A DNA stretch of 64,000 bases from Patiria miniata (taxonomy: Eukaryota; Echinodermata; Asteroidea; Valvatida; Asterinidae). Below are positions 12,463-22,783 of the stretch, in pieces (the stretch's first letter is position 1; each line of letters begins with the position of its first letter). Under the pieces are notes generated by a model that was given only the letters and a program-made list of their open reading frames with translations, ran no database searches and had not been told where the DNA came from. The DNA lies in assembly GCF_015706575.1 (NCBI RefSeq), contig NW_024037068.1:992001-1056000 (forward strand), written 5' to 3'. The position numbers and the translations under genes were made by a program.

Positions 12463-12914
12463 CAGGTTGGTGCAAAAAGAAGGAAACCACTTTTGACAGG
12501 AACGTTAACCTAATTACTTAACTTATTTCAACTGCTTATTTTTTTAATAATGTAGTGAAGTATAGCTCTTCAACCATACATGGTGAAAACATCTTTTACA
12601 AAATCGCAACAATAGTGTTGTTATGCTAATTTGAATACAAGTCACCAAAATCACTGTTATCCACGTGTTTTTTTGTCTTCAAATCAATCTCTGGAGCTCA
12701 GTCAAGCGGATGGAATAAAGCTGTCCGGGGACAAACATGTTTGGCGCATGAAATTTATTATCTCAGAGACAAAATATCCATTTGCAATCATTTTTTTCGG
12801 CACTTATGTTTAAAGATCAATATTTTAATACTATTAAATTGAATTTTTGAAATATGCTCAACAGTTGAAAATTGCTGTCTAAAGTGGGGTTCCTTCTTTT
12901 TGCACCAACCTTTT
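12463..12914. mobile_element. Tc1/mariner-like MITE
   Basis: Near-perfect inverted termini GGTTGGTGCAAAAAGAAGG (12465 onward) and CCTTCTTTTTGCACCAACC (ending 12910), about 450 bp in all, with TA just outside both ends. The paralogous 42.4-kb region lacks it. No transposase frame. Confidence 0.75.
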
Positions 12915-13729
12915 TACTATTTTTGAAAGATTAATCCAAGTTCAAGGAAGGAAATTGCATGAAATGTCTTTTTGCCCTGCAGTTTTTGAATCAGCCACGT
13001 TAATTTTTAAAGCTATTTCTTGATATTAGCTCTTTTGGGCCAATTTTAAAAAAAATCAATATCAAGCAATGTCGATAAATTTCGATAAAGATAATTTCAT
13101 GCAGTCTTGTTTTACATCGCCTTCATTTAAAAAAAGGTAGAATAATGCTTCAACTAAAAAGGTTTAAGTATGACTTATACATGTATAATGCTCTTTTAGT
13201 TAGATCTGACCCAAGAGTAGAGTAGATACAGAGAGTAACACCACGCAAAATAATCATAAAAACTGTCCAGAATTTTTTTTTTTTTTTAACTCTAAAAAGT
13301 GAGAGGTACACGATTCGAAATTTAATGTAAAACGAAGCCTTACTTTGTCCTTTGCACCAACCACCATGCATGGAAATAATTGGTCAACTCATGTCTTTTT
13401 GGATGGAAGGAAATGTCTGAATAAAGGCCCTATCAGGATTCAAGTTGAGAAAGTTAAAATTTCAAACCAAATCATGGAAATCTTTGCTCAAAGTTATAAA
13501 ATCTGAGGGGCGGCGCTAATAAAGAATTTTTTTGGTTAGGGGGATCTCTCTGTTGTCACAAAAAAACCTCACTGAACTCAATTCTTTTTATCCTCTTTTG
13601 TACATAGTTTTATAGCTTGCTTGCCGATGTAGTGCCACATTCATTGTGCAATATAGTGCAATTCTAATAAAATAATAGTGTAGCAGCCCAGTTTTTGAAA
13701 TTGCTGTTGGTAATTTGTGGTTCTTGTTA

Positions 13730-14093
13730 CAGGGGCGGATCTAGGAATTTTTGCGGGGGGGGGGTTCATCAACAACACATTCTGAAACGTAGACAGATTT
13801 TTTTCTCCGGACACCTGGCCTCCGAAAATCATGTATAGGTGGTGGTGGTGATGGTTGGGGGAGGGGGAGTATCGGGGGTATGGGGTGGGGGCTTGTACCA
13901 TACTTTCAATGGGGGCGCTGTTCAAATCCAACGATTATTAACACTATATTACAGAATAGTGTACAAATAGCACATAACCAAGCTGGCTATGTCCGCATTT
14001 TGTGCACAGGCGGACATTTTTACCAGTATATTTTTTTTCAACGGGGGGGGGGGGGGGGGTGACCCCAACCCCCAAACCCTGGATCCGCGCCTG
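13730..14093 (+). mobile_element. G/C-tract MITE, GGATCC subfamily, forward copy
   Basis: Left end CAGGGGCGGATCTAGGAATT, right end GGATCCGCGCCTG, with TGTTA on both sides. The interior matches 7532-7928 closely. Confidence 0.8.
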
Positions 14094-14269
14094 TGTTACT
14101 TTGCAATCCCTTTGGTTTTTAAATCAATACCGACAATCTCTCTTTTAGTTTCAGTTGTCACACTTGTTGTTCTCATCACAACTTAACTGATTAACATCCG
14201 AATGGCGAGAAGTCCGGGGGCTAAATTTAACACAAAACTTCAACCTCAATTTAACAAAAAAAATCAACA

Positions 14270-14752
14270 CAAAACGGATTGAGCAGGGCCGAGGTTTCTC
14301 AAAATTGAAGACACATGTTGAAACTGTTTTAAGATATTCCTACAGTATCTTGGTGGTATATGGTAAAAACGGCGTTGAAAATAAAGCTCGTTCGAAAAAT
14401 AGCAGCCCGGCCTTTACAGAAAAATGGTCACTGTCCATGTCTATGGCAGTCATGTAGACCTAATTACAATAATTGCAGTTCTTTGCAGTGCTATTGGTGT
14501 TGACCAGATCTCATAGGGCCTATACATAGACTTGAGTGTAGCCGGACTTGTTTTTGACCTTCTTTCTTGACCATCGCCATATTTCTTAATTTAGGCCATT
14601 TTTTTCAGCGCCGTTTTCACCATATACCATGCATGCAGGAAGATGCTGTAGTTTAGGAATATCTTGAATTTTTTTAACATGTCTCCCCAATTCCCAGAAA
14701 TCTGCATCCCTGAAAAAAGTGTAACCGGTTTTGTTTGGACCACCCTGTATAA
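14270..14752. repeat. Imperfect inverted-repeat element
   Basis: Text at 14333-14385 (agatattcctacagtatctt, ggtatatggtaaaaacggcg) reappears as its reverse complement at about 14600-14672. The right end reads ttggaccaccctgtataata, a common transposon-end type. An ATA microsatellite follows at 14752-14769. Confidence 0.55.
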
Positions 14753-14979
14753 TAATAATAATAATAATTAACACTTATATAGCGCCCGGATCCATAATAT
14801 GCTCTTAGGCGCTGTACACATTAAAAAGATTTTAAAAAATTACAGCATAAATATGTTTAAAAAGGTGAACATGTAGATCAATACATACAATTACATTACA
14901 AGTCCAGTGAGGAAAAATTAGCCATTAAAAAAAACATACTTTTTCTTTTAGCATTTAGCCATTTAAAAACCGGTTTTGT

Positions 14980-15345
14980 GTGTGTGTGGGTGACTACAAA
15001 TTCGTATCCTTGTGGAGACACACACACAATAGGGAACAAAATATTGTAAAGGTCTCCACAGGGCAATTTCTATAGATGAATAGGTCTCCACAAGGTTTTC
15101 ACGAAATAGATATATGGGTTTTACTCAAAAACTAGGAATTTCCAAGGTGGGTTGATATGTCGCAAATGGAAGAGTTTTAGAAAAGGGATATTAAGTCCAA
15201 ATTTCAGCCAAGGAAACTAATTCTGGTTAAAATAAGAGCATTTTGGAACTTCACTTTCAAAATTGAACACTTTACTACACGAGAACAAAGAAATGTCTCC
15301 ACAAGGATACAAATTTGAGAAGGTGTGTGTGTGTGTGTGTGTGAG
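14980..15345. mobile_element. Short inverted-repeat element with GT-repeat ends
   Basis: The left arm near 14995-15022 (acaaattcgtatccttgtgg) is mirrored by the right arm near 15295-15318 (ccacaaggatacaaattt). GT/AC microsatellite lies outside each arm. The inner text repeats gtctccacaag. No frame. Confidence 0.6.
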
Positions 15346-16176
15346 CGTGTGTTTTTGGTTTTTTTTTAACATACATTATAAACCCAGCAATTAAAAACCG
15401 TAACCTATGAATTAAAAAGCCTGCTTAAAAAGGTATAGATCAATACATTAAATAATTTACATTAAATTTATACGTTATAAACCCAGCCAATACAAAAACC
15501 CACTATCCTATGAATTAAGGAAGGCTTGCTTAAAAAGGTGAGTTTTCAAACCCGACTTAAAACTATGTACACTGGAAGACTCCCGTAGGTTAATTTCAAG
15601 CTGGTTCCACAAGTTCAAGCTGGTTACAAGTTCAACAAAGAAAATGCAAAGTTCTTGAAACCACAATACACAAAACAGACAAAAAAACTTGCAAAGACGA
15701 CTTTAGTTGCGCAATCATCTGATTGCGAAATATATTTAGGGGAATCCTCGTTATGTCATCGTACGAAGGTGTACGAAGTCTTTCTGGGCCACTGATCTCT
15801 ATTGTGGCCCCCGATAGTACGGTGCTCGCTGTGTATCATGTCTAGTATAAACGACTTTGGACGGTTTTCATGAGTGAAATGCATATACGCACTACGTTTC
15901 CATGCAGATGGTTAATGATGGACCACCCTAATGGGGATATCTTTCACTTGGTGGTCGAGGCACACTTTTTCCCCTCTGTTTTTGAACAATGTTCATTAGA
16001 ACACTGGTAAATTAGAGAATACAAGTCAAAATCTTGTTTTATTCGGAATAAAAATAGCATGATGGAATTAACAAACCAAATTAGCTTTCACCCCTCGAGC
16101 AAACTATTCGCTCCAGGCTGTGTAGTCTGGTTCTCAGACCAAAAGATTCTGACTATTCCTGATGAATCTTAGGTCC

Positions 16177-16662
16177 CAACCTCGTCCCCAGGGTGTCGCG
16201 CAGTACGCGCACACCACTACCTGCTCTCTCACCCTGGTATTGGATTATTTGCATGTGCAAGATTTTTGAGCACGTGTGCAAATGAGGAATAGTCTGGTTC
16301 CTGCCTGTGCGTTACATTTGCGTTTGTTTTTGTATGCGGTGTCTGGGGTAAAACAGAATCAATTCGTCGCAGTGCGAGCATGGCATGAGTTACGAAAATA
16401 CGATCTTAACGAGACAACATGCAGTATCACATTTCATATTAGTCAGAACAAATTGGAAAGGAAATTAATGTTTTCGAGAAGGCGTAGACGAATGATCGCG
16501 AGAACACGTACTGCACGTTGTGAATAACAAGAACAACATCAAGTATATGATATAAATTCATTTCTAGCCAATTGCGGTATCGAATCAGGATACAGGAAGA
16601 AAGTTTCCTATCCAGGGTTTACTACTATGTTGGAAATAAAGTAAGCACTGGGGACGAGGTTG
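16177..16662. mobile_element. TIR element with CAACCTCGTCCCCAG ends
   Basis: Perfect 15-bp inverted termini at 16177-16191 and 16648-16662, with weaker pairing outside (cttaggt / gcttag). The internal 83-residue frame at 16276-16527 has no recognisable domain. Confidence 0.65.
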
Positions 16663-17171
16663 CTTAGATCCGGTAGCCTCCGGTAATACATTGTATTACA
16701 ATTAACATCACGATGATTAAAACGGGAGGAATACCTCCTTTTTCCGAAAATGTCCGAAGTTTGCTGAGTTCATTTCGTCGACAATCGGATAGCGCCCGAG
16801 TATTTCCGAGTATATTATAGTTTTAATTAACTGCTAATTGCTTATTAATTTTTTTATGAGTTGATAATTAATATTCATTGCTTTCATTAAGAAACCTTGA
16901 AGTTCAACGACGATTTTGTGCATCAAGTATACCCGGATCGTATGGGCGAACTTTTTGCTACGTCATGTACTATTTTGAATTTGACGATCGTTACCGAGAT
17001 GTTCTAAAACTCGGTCTTCATTCGGCTCCGCCTGCTAACAGTGCTATAATTTGGGTGCCTAATTTTGAAGATTCCAGATCAACATTAGTCAATGCTATCT
17101 TACAGAAATATCAAACTGTATTATCATAACTGTATGAAGCAAGTGATTTATTTACAAATGTGATCAGAACA
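16663..17171. other. Intergenic, no gene seen
   Basis: Mixed-composition sequence with an 83-codon frame (16878-17129) without family resemblance. I see no splice-supported gene. Confidence 0.4.
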
Positions 17172-17369
17172 TTAAAAGCTATCTATACTATAATTCCAGG
17201 AATCTCTGTGTGTGTCTGTCTGTGTGTCTGTCTGTGTATCTGTACGTCGATTATCTCCAGAAACGGGCACCGTAATGAGTTTAAAAATCGGCGGGTGTGT
17301 AGCTCGGGACTCCAGAATGTGCAGTGTCAAGTTTGAAGTGGTTTGGACCAGCCGTTCTCGAAAAAGCTG
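17172..17369 (+). repeat. Dispersed repeat with TGTC microsatellite
   Basis: (TGTC/TGTG)n at 17206-17240 is followed by attatctccagaaacgggca and caagtttgaagtggtttgga. The same series is found in reverse at 53325-53480 and in part at 18850-18900. It is cut by the element at 17379-18457 and resumes after it. Confidence 0.7.
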
Positions 17370-17378
17370 CAAACTAAA

Positions 17379-18457
17379 TAGCCTTGGTCAAGGCGCTATA
17401 GTAATTGTTATTCATCCGGCCGTTGTAGCGTGGATTTACGTTTCTATGAAAATCGGACTCATTGGTAATACTGCGCATGCGTGAGTATGATGATTAGGAA
17501 AGTGACCGGTCACGTGAGAGGGATTAACCAATAAAATGGAAAAGGGGTCCGATTTTCATAGGAGTCGGATTTTCATGTGACACCGTAACGCGGTAAACGA
17601 TATCTTCGCTAGCGCTATGCATGCAGTCATTATGTCTATGCATGCAGTGCATTAAAAATACAGCACGAACAGTGACCTCACGCGGCCACTATTTTTTATG
17701 CAAATCAGTTGGACCCAATCTAGCGCCTTGGTTGGTTCAATCGTCCTTGTGAGGTTTTGGGGGTGGTGCTCATTATGTTAATAGCCTTAGCTGACCTTAA
17801 ATGTCGTTTTCTTATTGGTCGATCGTTGCATGGAAACTTGCATAGTGAAACGTGGCACCGTACATAATCCATTACACGTACACGTTGTGTGTCTCTGCAC
17901 ACGGCACCAAATGCACGAAAACTGTGGTTCCTGTCACGTCCGCAAAAGGCGAATAGCTGCAAATAATTTGATGACGTCCGGATTTACCAAGGTGTGATTG
18001 GACACTCCACATATAAGCCCCGCCTATACTTATCTGTATTCGCATACGAGGTCGTGCTCTAGAAAACCAGCGCAAAATTAAGAAAAACATAAAGCTTTTG
18101 CTGACGATTGAACCAAGGCGCTAGATTGGGTCCAAATGATTTGCATAGAAGTGGTGGCCGCGTGAGGTCGCTGTTCGCGCTGTACTTACACGGCATGCAT
18201 AGCGCTAGCGAGGATATCGTTTACCGCGCTACGGCCGGTGTAGCGTGAATATCCGACTCCATGAAATGTGGACTCATTGGTAGTACTGCGCACGCGTGAG
18301 TACGATAATATGCTATTTTAAGGATCGTTTCGGGAGAGTGACCTGTCACGTGCGAGGGATCAACCAATAATAGGGAAATAGGGGTCCGATTTTCATAGAA
18401 GTCGGATTTTGCATGTGACACCGGGATGAATAACAACTATCGCCTTGACCAAGGCTA
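17379..18457. mobile_element. Long-TIR (MULE- or foldback-like) element, 1079 bp, with 9-bp target duplication
   Basis: Termini TAGCCTTGGTCAAGGCG and its exact inverse. Arms of about 350 bp are diverged but clearly inverted: gcggtaaacgatatc, cgctagcgctatgcatgc and ggacccaatctagcgccttgg each occur on both sides. The centre (about 17750-18105) is unpaired. A perfect 9-bp duplication CAAACTAAA lies at 17370-17378 and 18458-18466. Long TIRs with 9-bp duplications are typical of Mutator-like elements. No transposase seen. It is inserted in the dispersed repeat at 17172. Confidence 0.85.
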
Positions 18458-18466
18458 CAAACTAAA

Positions 18467-19341
18467 GTCATATTTTCTGAGGCAAACGTGGCAGTATAGC
18501 CTAGACCACCACGCACTGATGTTCTTTTCAATTGGTTTATGTCATGTTTAAGCTAAAGCGTGCGTGCTCAATATGACGCAAACAATATGCAAAAAGGACG
18601 GGCACGCGCATATGGAGGACCAAAAGTGGACATCCCATTTTCTCCATAACGCGCATTGTAGGGCGATACCATTGTCCAGTATCGGTGAATAGCATCGCAT
18701 ACCATGTTTCCGTATGTACACGTACGTGGTGGCTGCACGGGCACATTATTTTTGCAGTCGACTGAGCGACCATTGTAGGCGGTCGGTCGACTGAGCAAAC
18801 TTACTACAGGGCGATACCATTGTCCATTAGGGGTGAATATCTGCGCTATTTTTTGGCAGCTTTTTCGAGAACTGCTGGCCCAAACAACTTCAAACTTGGC
18901 ACAAACTTTGACGTGAGTGTGCGTTCAACCTGTGAAAACAACACCATTGAATCCCGTGCGTTGTTTGCACGAGCAGTTCTCAAAAACTCTGAAAGCACGC
19001 AACCAATACCAGCCGCAAAGCAATTTGCGCTGCCCGAACATGCACATTTTGGACGGGCATTGCACTGCCACTGAGTGATAAAGCGAAATCGGAAACGAAG
19101 CCGAGCTTTGAAAAAGGGCCGTCAATGTCGTCATGTTTATTTGTAGCTAGCTAGCCATGGGGGTGCACACCTGTAAATAGGCCTAAACCCATCCGCCGAG
19201 CTCATGAATAAAAGTATACCTCAATTCTATATTAGAGAGTTCTGAGAGCCATAACATTGGGGTATTGAAGAGATATGGCAATGAACATCTGGCCCGGACT
19301 CGTGCTTCCAATTCTGAGTATTTTGGATACAATTGGGCTCG
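18467..19341. repeat. Continuation of dispersed repeats; no gene
   Basis: The phrase gggcgataccattgtcca occurs at 18661 and 18810. About 18850-18900 repeats the gctttttcgagaactgc / caacttcaaacttggca text of the 17172 and 53325 copies. Open frames here are short and without family resemblance. Confidence 0.5.
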
Positions 19342-19349
19342 AAAGTGGC

Positions 19350-19580
19350 CATGGGCGTCGCGAGGGGGGCGGGCAATGGGGGCACTCCCCACCCCCCCGG
19401 AAAAGCGGGGGGGGGGGGAGAGGCGCGAAGACAAAGTGGTGTAAATTTAATGAGTTGGGGGGGGGATGTCCCTGCCCCCCTCTAAAACTGATAAATCGAG
19501 AATGTGTTGAGAAATACAAGCATTTTTTGGTAAAAAAACATGTTGCCCCCCTCGAGAAAAAAATCCTGGCGATGCCCATG
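19350..19580. mobile_element. hAT-like G/C-tract MITE
   Basis: CATGGGCGTCGCGAGG and CCTGGCGATGCCCATG ends, flanked by AAAGTGGC (19342-19349) and AAAGTGGT (19581-19588), an 8-bp duplication with one change. The interior matches 5169-5453 (cgcgaagacaaagtggtgta). Confidence 0.8.
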
Positions 19581-20153
19581 AAAGTGGTGCTGTTTTACCA
19601 TGTTGTGGAGGATCGTTTTTCAAGATTGCTACCATTCCGCTTTAGGGAAAGTAGTGGTCGTCTTCTTTGGGCGAAAATTTCTCGAAAAGACAATGGTCAA
19701 CCCACCAAAAAATGTAAAGAAATTGAAAGATGACATGTCGATCATCATTTTTCTGTGCAGCTTAACGATAAAGGGGCGGGGGGGCCGAATCCGTCCCCCC
19801 CCCCCCCTCAACATTTTCCGTGATAGCTTCTAAAAAAAAAAAATTCGCGACCCGAGCTGTTATAACTTTTTAGCCTCGAGCTTTGCGCATCTTTTGATAC
19901 CAAAAACATAAAAATCGGACCACGGGTTGCCGCGTAGCGAAAAAATTTCCGGCGCTACGTGCCGTGAAAACTGAATTGTCGCCTATTATTACGTCTTGTA
20001 CACAGAGCATAATTGGCATTCGTACATATATATTGCCATTCCTACATAGTCATGAAATTTCTTGGGTATGTTTAGGAAGAGTTGCTCTATGCATGTGGCG
20101 AGTTTCTAAATTGTTCGTCACTCGATGGCCGAGATCTTAGGGGGGGGCGGAAT

Positions 20154-20156
<3 letters not shown>

Positions 20157-20215
<59 letters not shown>
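20157..20215. repeat. Poly-C tract of 59 bases
   Basis: An uninterrupted C run. Its true length is uncertain because such runs are sequenced and assembled poorly. The proline-rich frame across it is an artefact. Confidence 0.9.
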
Positions 20216-20414
20216 TGAGAGAGATGGTCAAAATAACCCGGCCCTTTTAGGGTTAAAAACCTGTGAGAGTTCTGAGTATTTTTAAAAGATTTTTGAAGTA
20301 TGGGCATTTAGCACTAGTGGCTATGGGAATTTTTTTGCACTGTTGCACGAGGCTGTTTGACCTACATTTTAGACGTGAGCGTTGGGAATAATTGTCAGGT
20401 CTAGGGAACCAGAC

Positions 20415-20456
20415 CAAAGATCCTATAGCGCCGCAATCGGCGCTATAGGATCTTTG
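20415..20456. mobile_element. 42-bp snap-back micro-element
   Basis: Two perfect 19-bp inverted arms (CAAAGATCCTATAGCGCCG and its complement) around a CAAT loop. The element is flanked by an 8-bp repeat AACCAGAC (20407-20414 and 20457-20464), 9 bp if the shared G is counted. It looks like an insertion product rather than a simple palindrome. Confidence 0.7.
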
Positions 20457-20599
20457 AACCAGACTATCGTAAAATGAATTATACCATGCAAGAAATGGGG
20501 TAAAACATTTCGCCACATGTGTTGAGTAGAGCTACAAGCACTACTCGTACATTTCCAACGATACGCTCTCTGTATCCGACACCATGGACCATGAGTATA

Positions 20600-21130
20600 T
20601 CACTACTCCATAAAACTGTGTACAAACTAAAAATGCTTCTTTGGAGGGGAGATGAAATCACTACTCACTACTCCATAGCACGTGTACAAAAAAGTCACTA
20701 CACAAGTCCTACACGGCAGGAAAATAACTACTCCATAGAACTGTGTACAAACTAAAAAAGCTTCTTTGGAGGGGAGATGAAATCACTACTCACTACTCCA
20801 TAGACACGTACAAAAAGGCACTACACAAGTCCTACAGGGCAGGAAAATCACTGCTCCATAGAACTGTGTACAGACTTAAAAAGCTTCTTTGGAGGGGAGA
20901 TGAAATCACTACTCACTACTCCATTGACACGTGTACAAAAAGTCACTACACAAGTCCTACACGCCAGGAAAATCACTACTCCATAGAACTGTGTACAAAC
21001 TAAAAAAGCTTCTTTGGAGGGGAGATGAAATCACTACTCACTACTCCATAGACACGTGTAGAAAAAGGCACTACACAAGTCCTACACGGCAGGAAAATCA
21101 CCACTCCATAGAACTGTGTACAAAACTAAA
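20600..21130. repeat. 124-bp tandem satellite, about 4.3 copies
   Basis: The word GGAGGGGAGATGAAATCACT starts at 20643, 20768, 20891 and 21015, giving periods of 125, 123 and 124 bp. At 21137-21215 about 75 bp of the unit recur in reverse, so the array ends in a fold. The period is not a multiple of three, and the open frames spanning it change phase from unit to unit, so it is not a protein repeat. Confidence 0.9.
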
Positions 21131-21403
21131 AAAAGTCCTACCGTACGGCAGGACTTGTGTTGTGACTTTTTGTACACGTGTCTATGGAGTAGTGAGTAGT
21201 GATTTCAACTACCCTTCAAAAAGCAGCTTTTTTATATATATATATTTGTTTTAATGTACAAAGTTCTATGGAGACTGATTTACGCAGTGGGCTAGTGGTT
21301 CACAGATTCTACCTCGTTCTCGATATTCACCTCGAGACCACGTGAGATAGCGCGGCGTGACCAAGCGTGTTCATTGTGCTGCTGAACCTCGCGACGTTCA
21401 GAC

Positions 21404-22783
21404 GTGACTTATTGTCCGTGGCGAATAGTTTTCTATATTTTACGCACAGCATGGCTGGACAACCGACTTGAGCACGGCGAGTTGACCCTGAGCCCGGAGG
21501 ATGAAGATCTGTTTGCTCTCCTCTCACCATCCTGTAAGTTGAATAGTCCTCGGGGCTCAGGGTCTCTTGACGGGCTCTCTGGGTTTCCACCCGCGCAGCC
21601 TGGTGGTGGCCAGGAATGGCGCACAAAAACAGGTAATACTGTTAGTAAAAAAGGGAAGTTTCCTCAGAATAAAAAACGAAGCTATGAGGAGAACACCAAC
21701 GAGTCGCAGTTGGATAATTCCGAAACTGTACAAAAATGTTCCCCAGACATAATGGCTTTAGGCCAAATGATGAAAGGTGCAATGGAATCAATGCAGACAA
21801 GCTTCACTAAACAATTCCAAGAATTTACCCAAATGTTCATGGCCGTGCAGCCACAGTCTAATGACGAGGCTGAGAGCGAATCTGCTCACAAAGTAATGTC
21901 GCCGAAACGGCGAAAAATGGATGGTGGAAATACTAGCCACTATGACCATGAGTCTAGCGTTGCAAGACTACTTGAGGAAACAAACCCTGATACCGCCAGC
22001 ACAACTGCTGCAACACCAGAAAATAATTCTGAACAAAACGAGTTACTTGCAAATATTGCACAAGATTTTCAGATAGATGAACAAACTTCTGATGCAGTAC
22101 ATGCCCAGTTGGCATCGATTGCAAACTCTATAATGCGGGACAAATTGTCCGACGACAAAGTAAAAGACATGTATAAAACCTATAACAGACCAAAGAACTG
22201 TGAAAAGGTGATCCCAACAAAAGTGAACAAACTCATTTGGGACAATATGTCGAGCAGTACCCGCTCCCAGGATGTCAAATTTCAAAAAATTCAGACATCC
22301 GTCATTAAGTCAGTTGTACCTGTGCTTCAGCTTTCGGAACAACTGCTTCAAGCATCCAAAAAGAAGGAGCTTGATAAACTTGACATAAAACCACTGCTGC
22401 GTAATGCAACAGATGCGATCGCACTAATGGCTAATGCCAATTATCAGTTGAATATGCGACGCAGGGAATTTATCAAGCAAGATATTAATCCCAATTTTAA
22501 ACATCTTTGTGATACTACTGTTCAGTTCATTGAACAACTTTTTGGGGATGACCTACCCAAACAAGTCAAAGATATGTCAGAAGTGAATAAGGTTGGCTTA
22601 AAATTGGCAATCAGTTCCCGTGGGGGACGTGCGAGAGGTCGGTCGGGGCACAGGTCATATGACAGAGGTGGCCACCAGTACCGGGGCGCAAGAGGCGCTG
22701 CAGGCAGGGGTTTTTTGTACTCCCGCCCGTACAACAGCCGCCAATCTTGGCACAGCGGCAAGCAGTCGAACAAGAACAAGTAA
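21404..22783 (+). CDS. DIRS ORF1, gag-like
   Basis: A long frame whose N-terminal half is low complexity (KRRK-type basic patch, Ser/Thr/Asn-rich). A helical middle follows, and the C-terminus is Arg/Gly/Tyr-rich (RGGRARGRSGHR), as in nucleic-acid-binding Gag-like proteins of DIRS elements. The exact start is not certain. Confidence 0.75.
   Translation: MTYCPWRIVFYILRTAWLDNRLEHGELTLSPEDEDLFALLSPSCKLNSPRGSGSLDGLSGFPPAQPGGGQEWRTKTGNTVSKKGKFPQNKKRSYEENTNESQLDNSETVQKCSPDIMALGQMMKGAMESMQTSFTKQFQEFTQMFMAVQPQSNDEAESESAHKVMSPKRRKMDGGNTSHYDHESSVARLLEETNPDTASTTAATPENNSEQNELLANIAQDFQIDEQTSDAVHAQLASIANSIMRDKLSDDKVKDMYKTYNRPKNCEKVIPTKVNKLIWDNMSSSTRSQDVKFQKIQTSVIKSVVPVLQLSEQLLQASKKKELDKLDIKPLLRNATDAIALMANANYQLNMRRREFIKQDINPNFKHLCDTTVQFIEQLFGDDLPKQVKDMSEVNKVGLKLAISSRGGRARGRSGHRSYDRGGHQYRGARGAAGRGFLYSRPYNSRQSWHSGKQSNKNK

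Larger units (their letters stand above)
11800..15720. repeat. Paralogous block, copy 1 (partner 41000-44470)
   Basis: Collinear matches with the 41.0-44.5 kb region: 12040-12110 with 41235-41300, 12420-12450 with 42410-42445, 12950-13000 with 42670-42720, 13650-13720 with 44100-44170, and 15620-15670 with 44350-44400. This ties the downstream flank of gene A to the downstream flank of gene B, so the receptor cluster arose by duplication of large blocks. Confidence 0.75.

Noticed and set aside
20082-21254. Proline-rich frame over the poly-C tract and repeated TTHYS-containing frames over the satellite
   Set aside because: The first is a homopolymer artefact. In the second the 124-bp period shifts the frame each unit, so the apparent protein repeat is not maintained.
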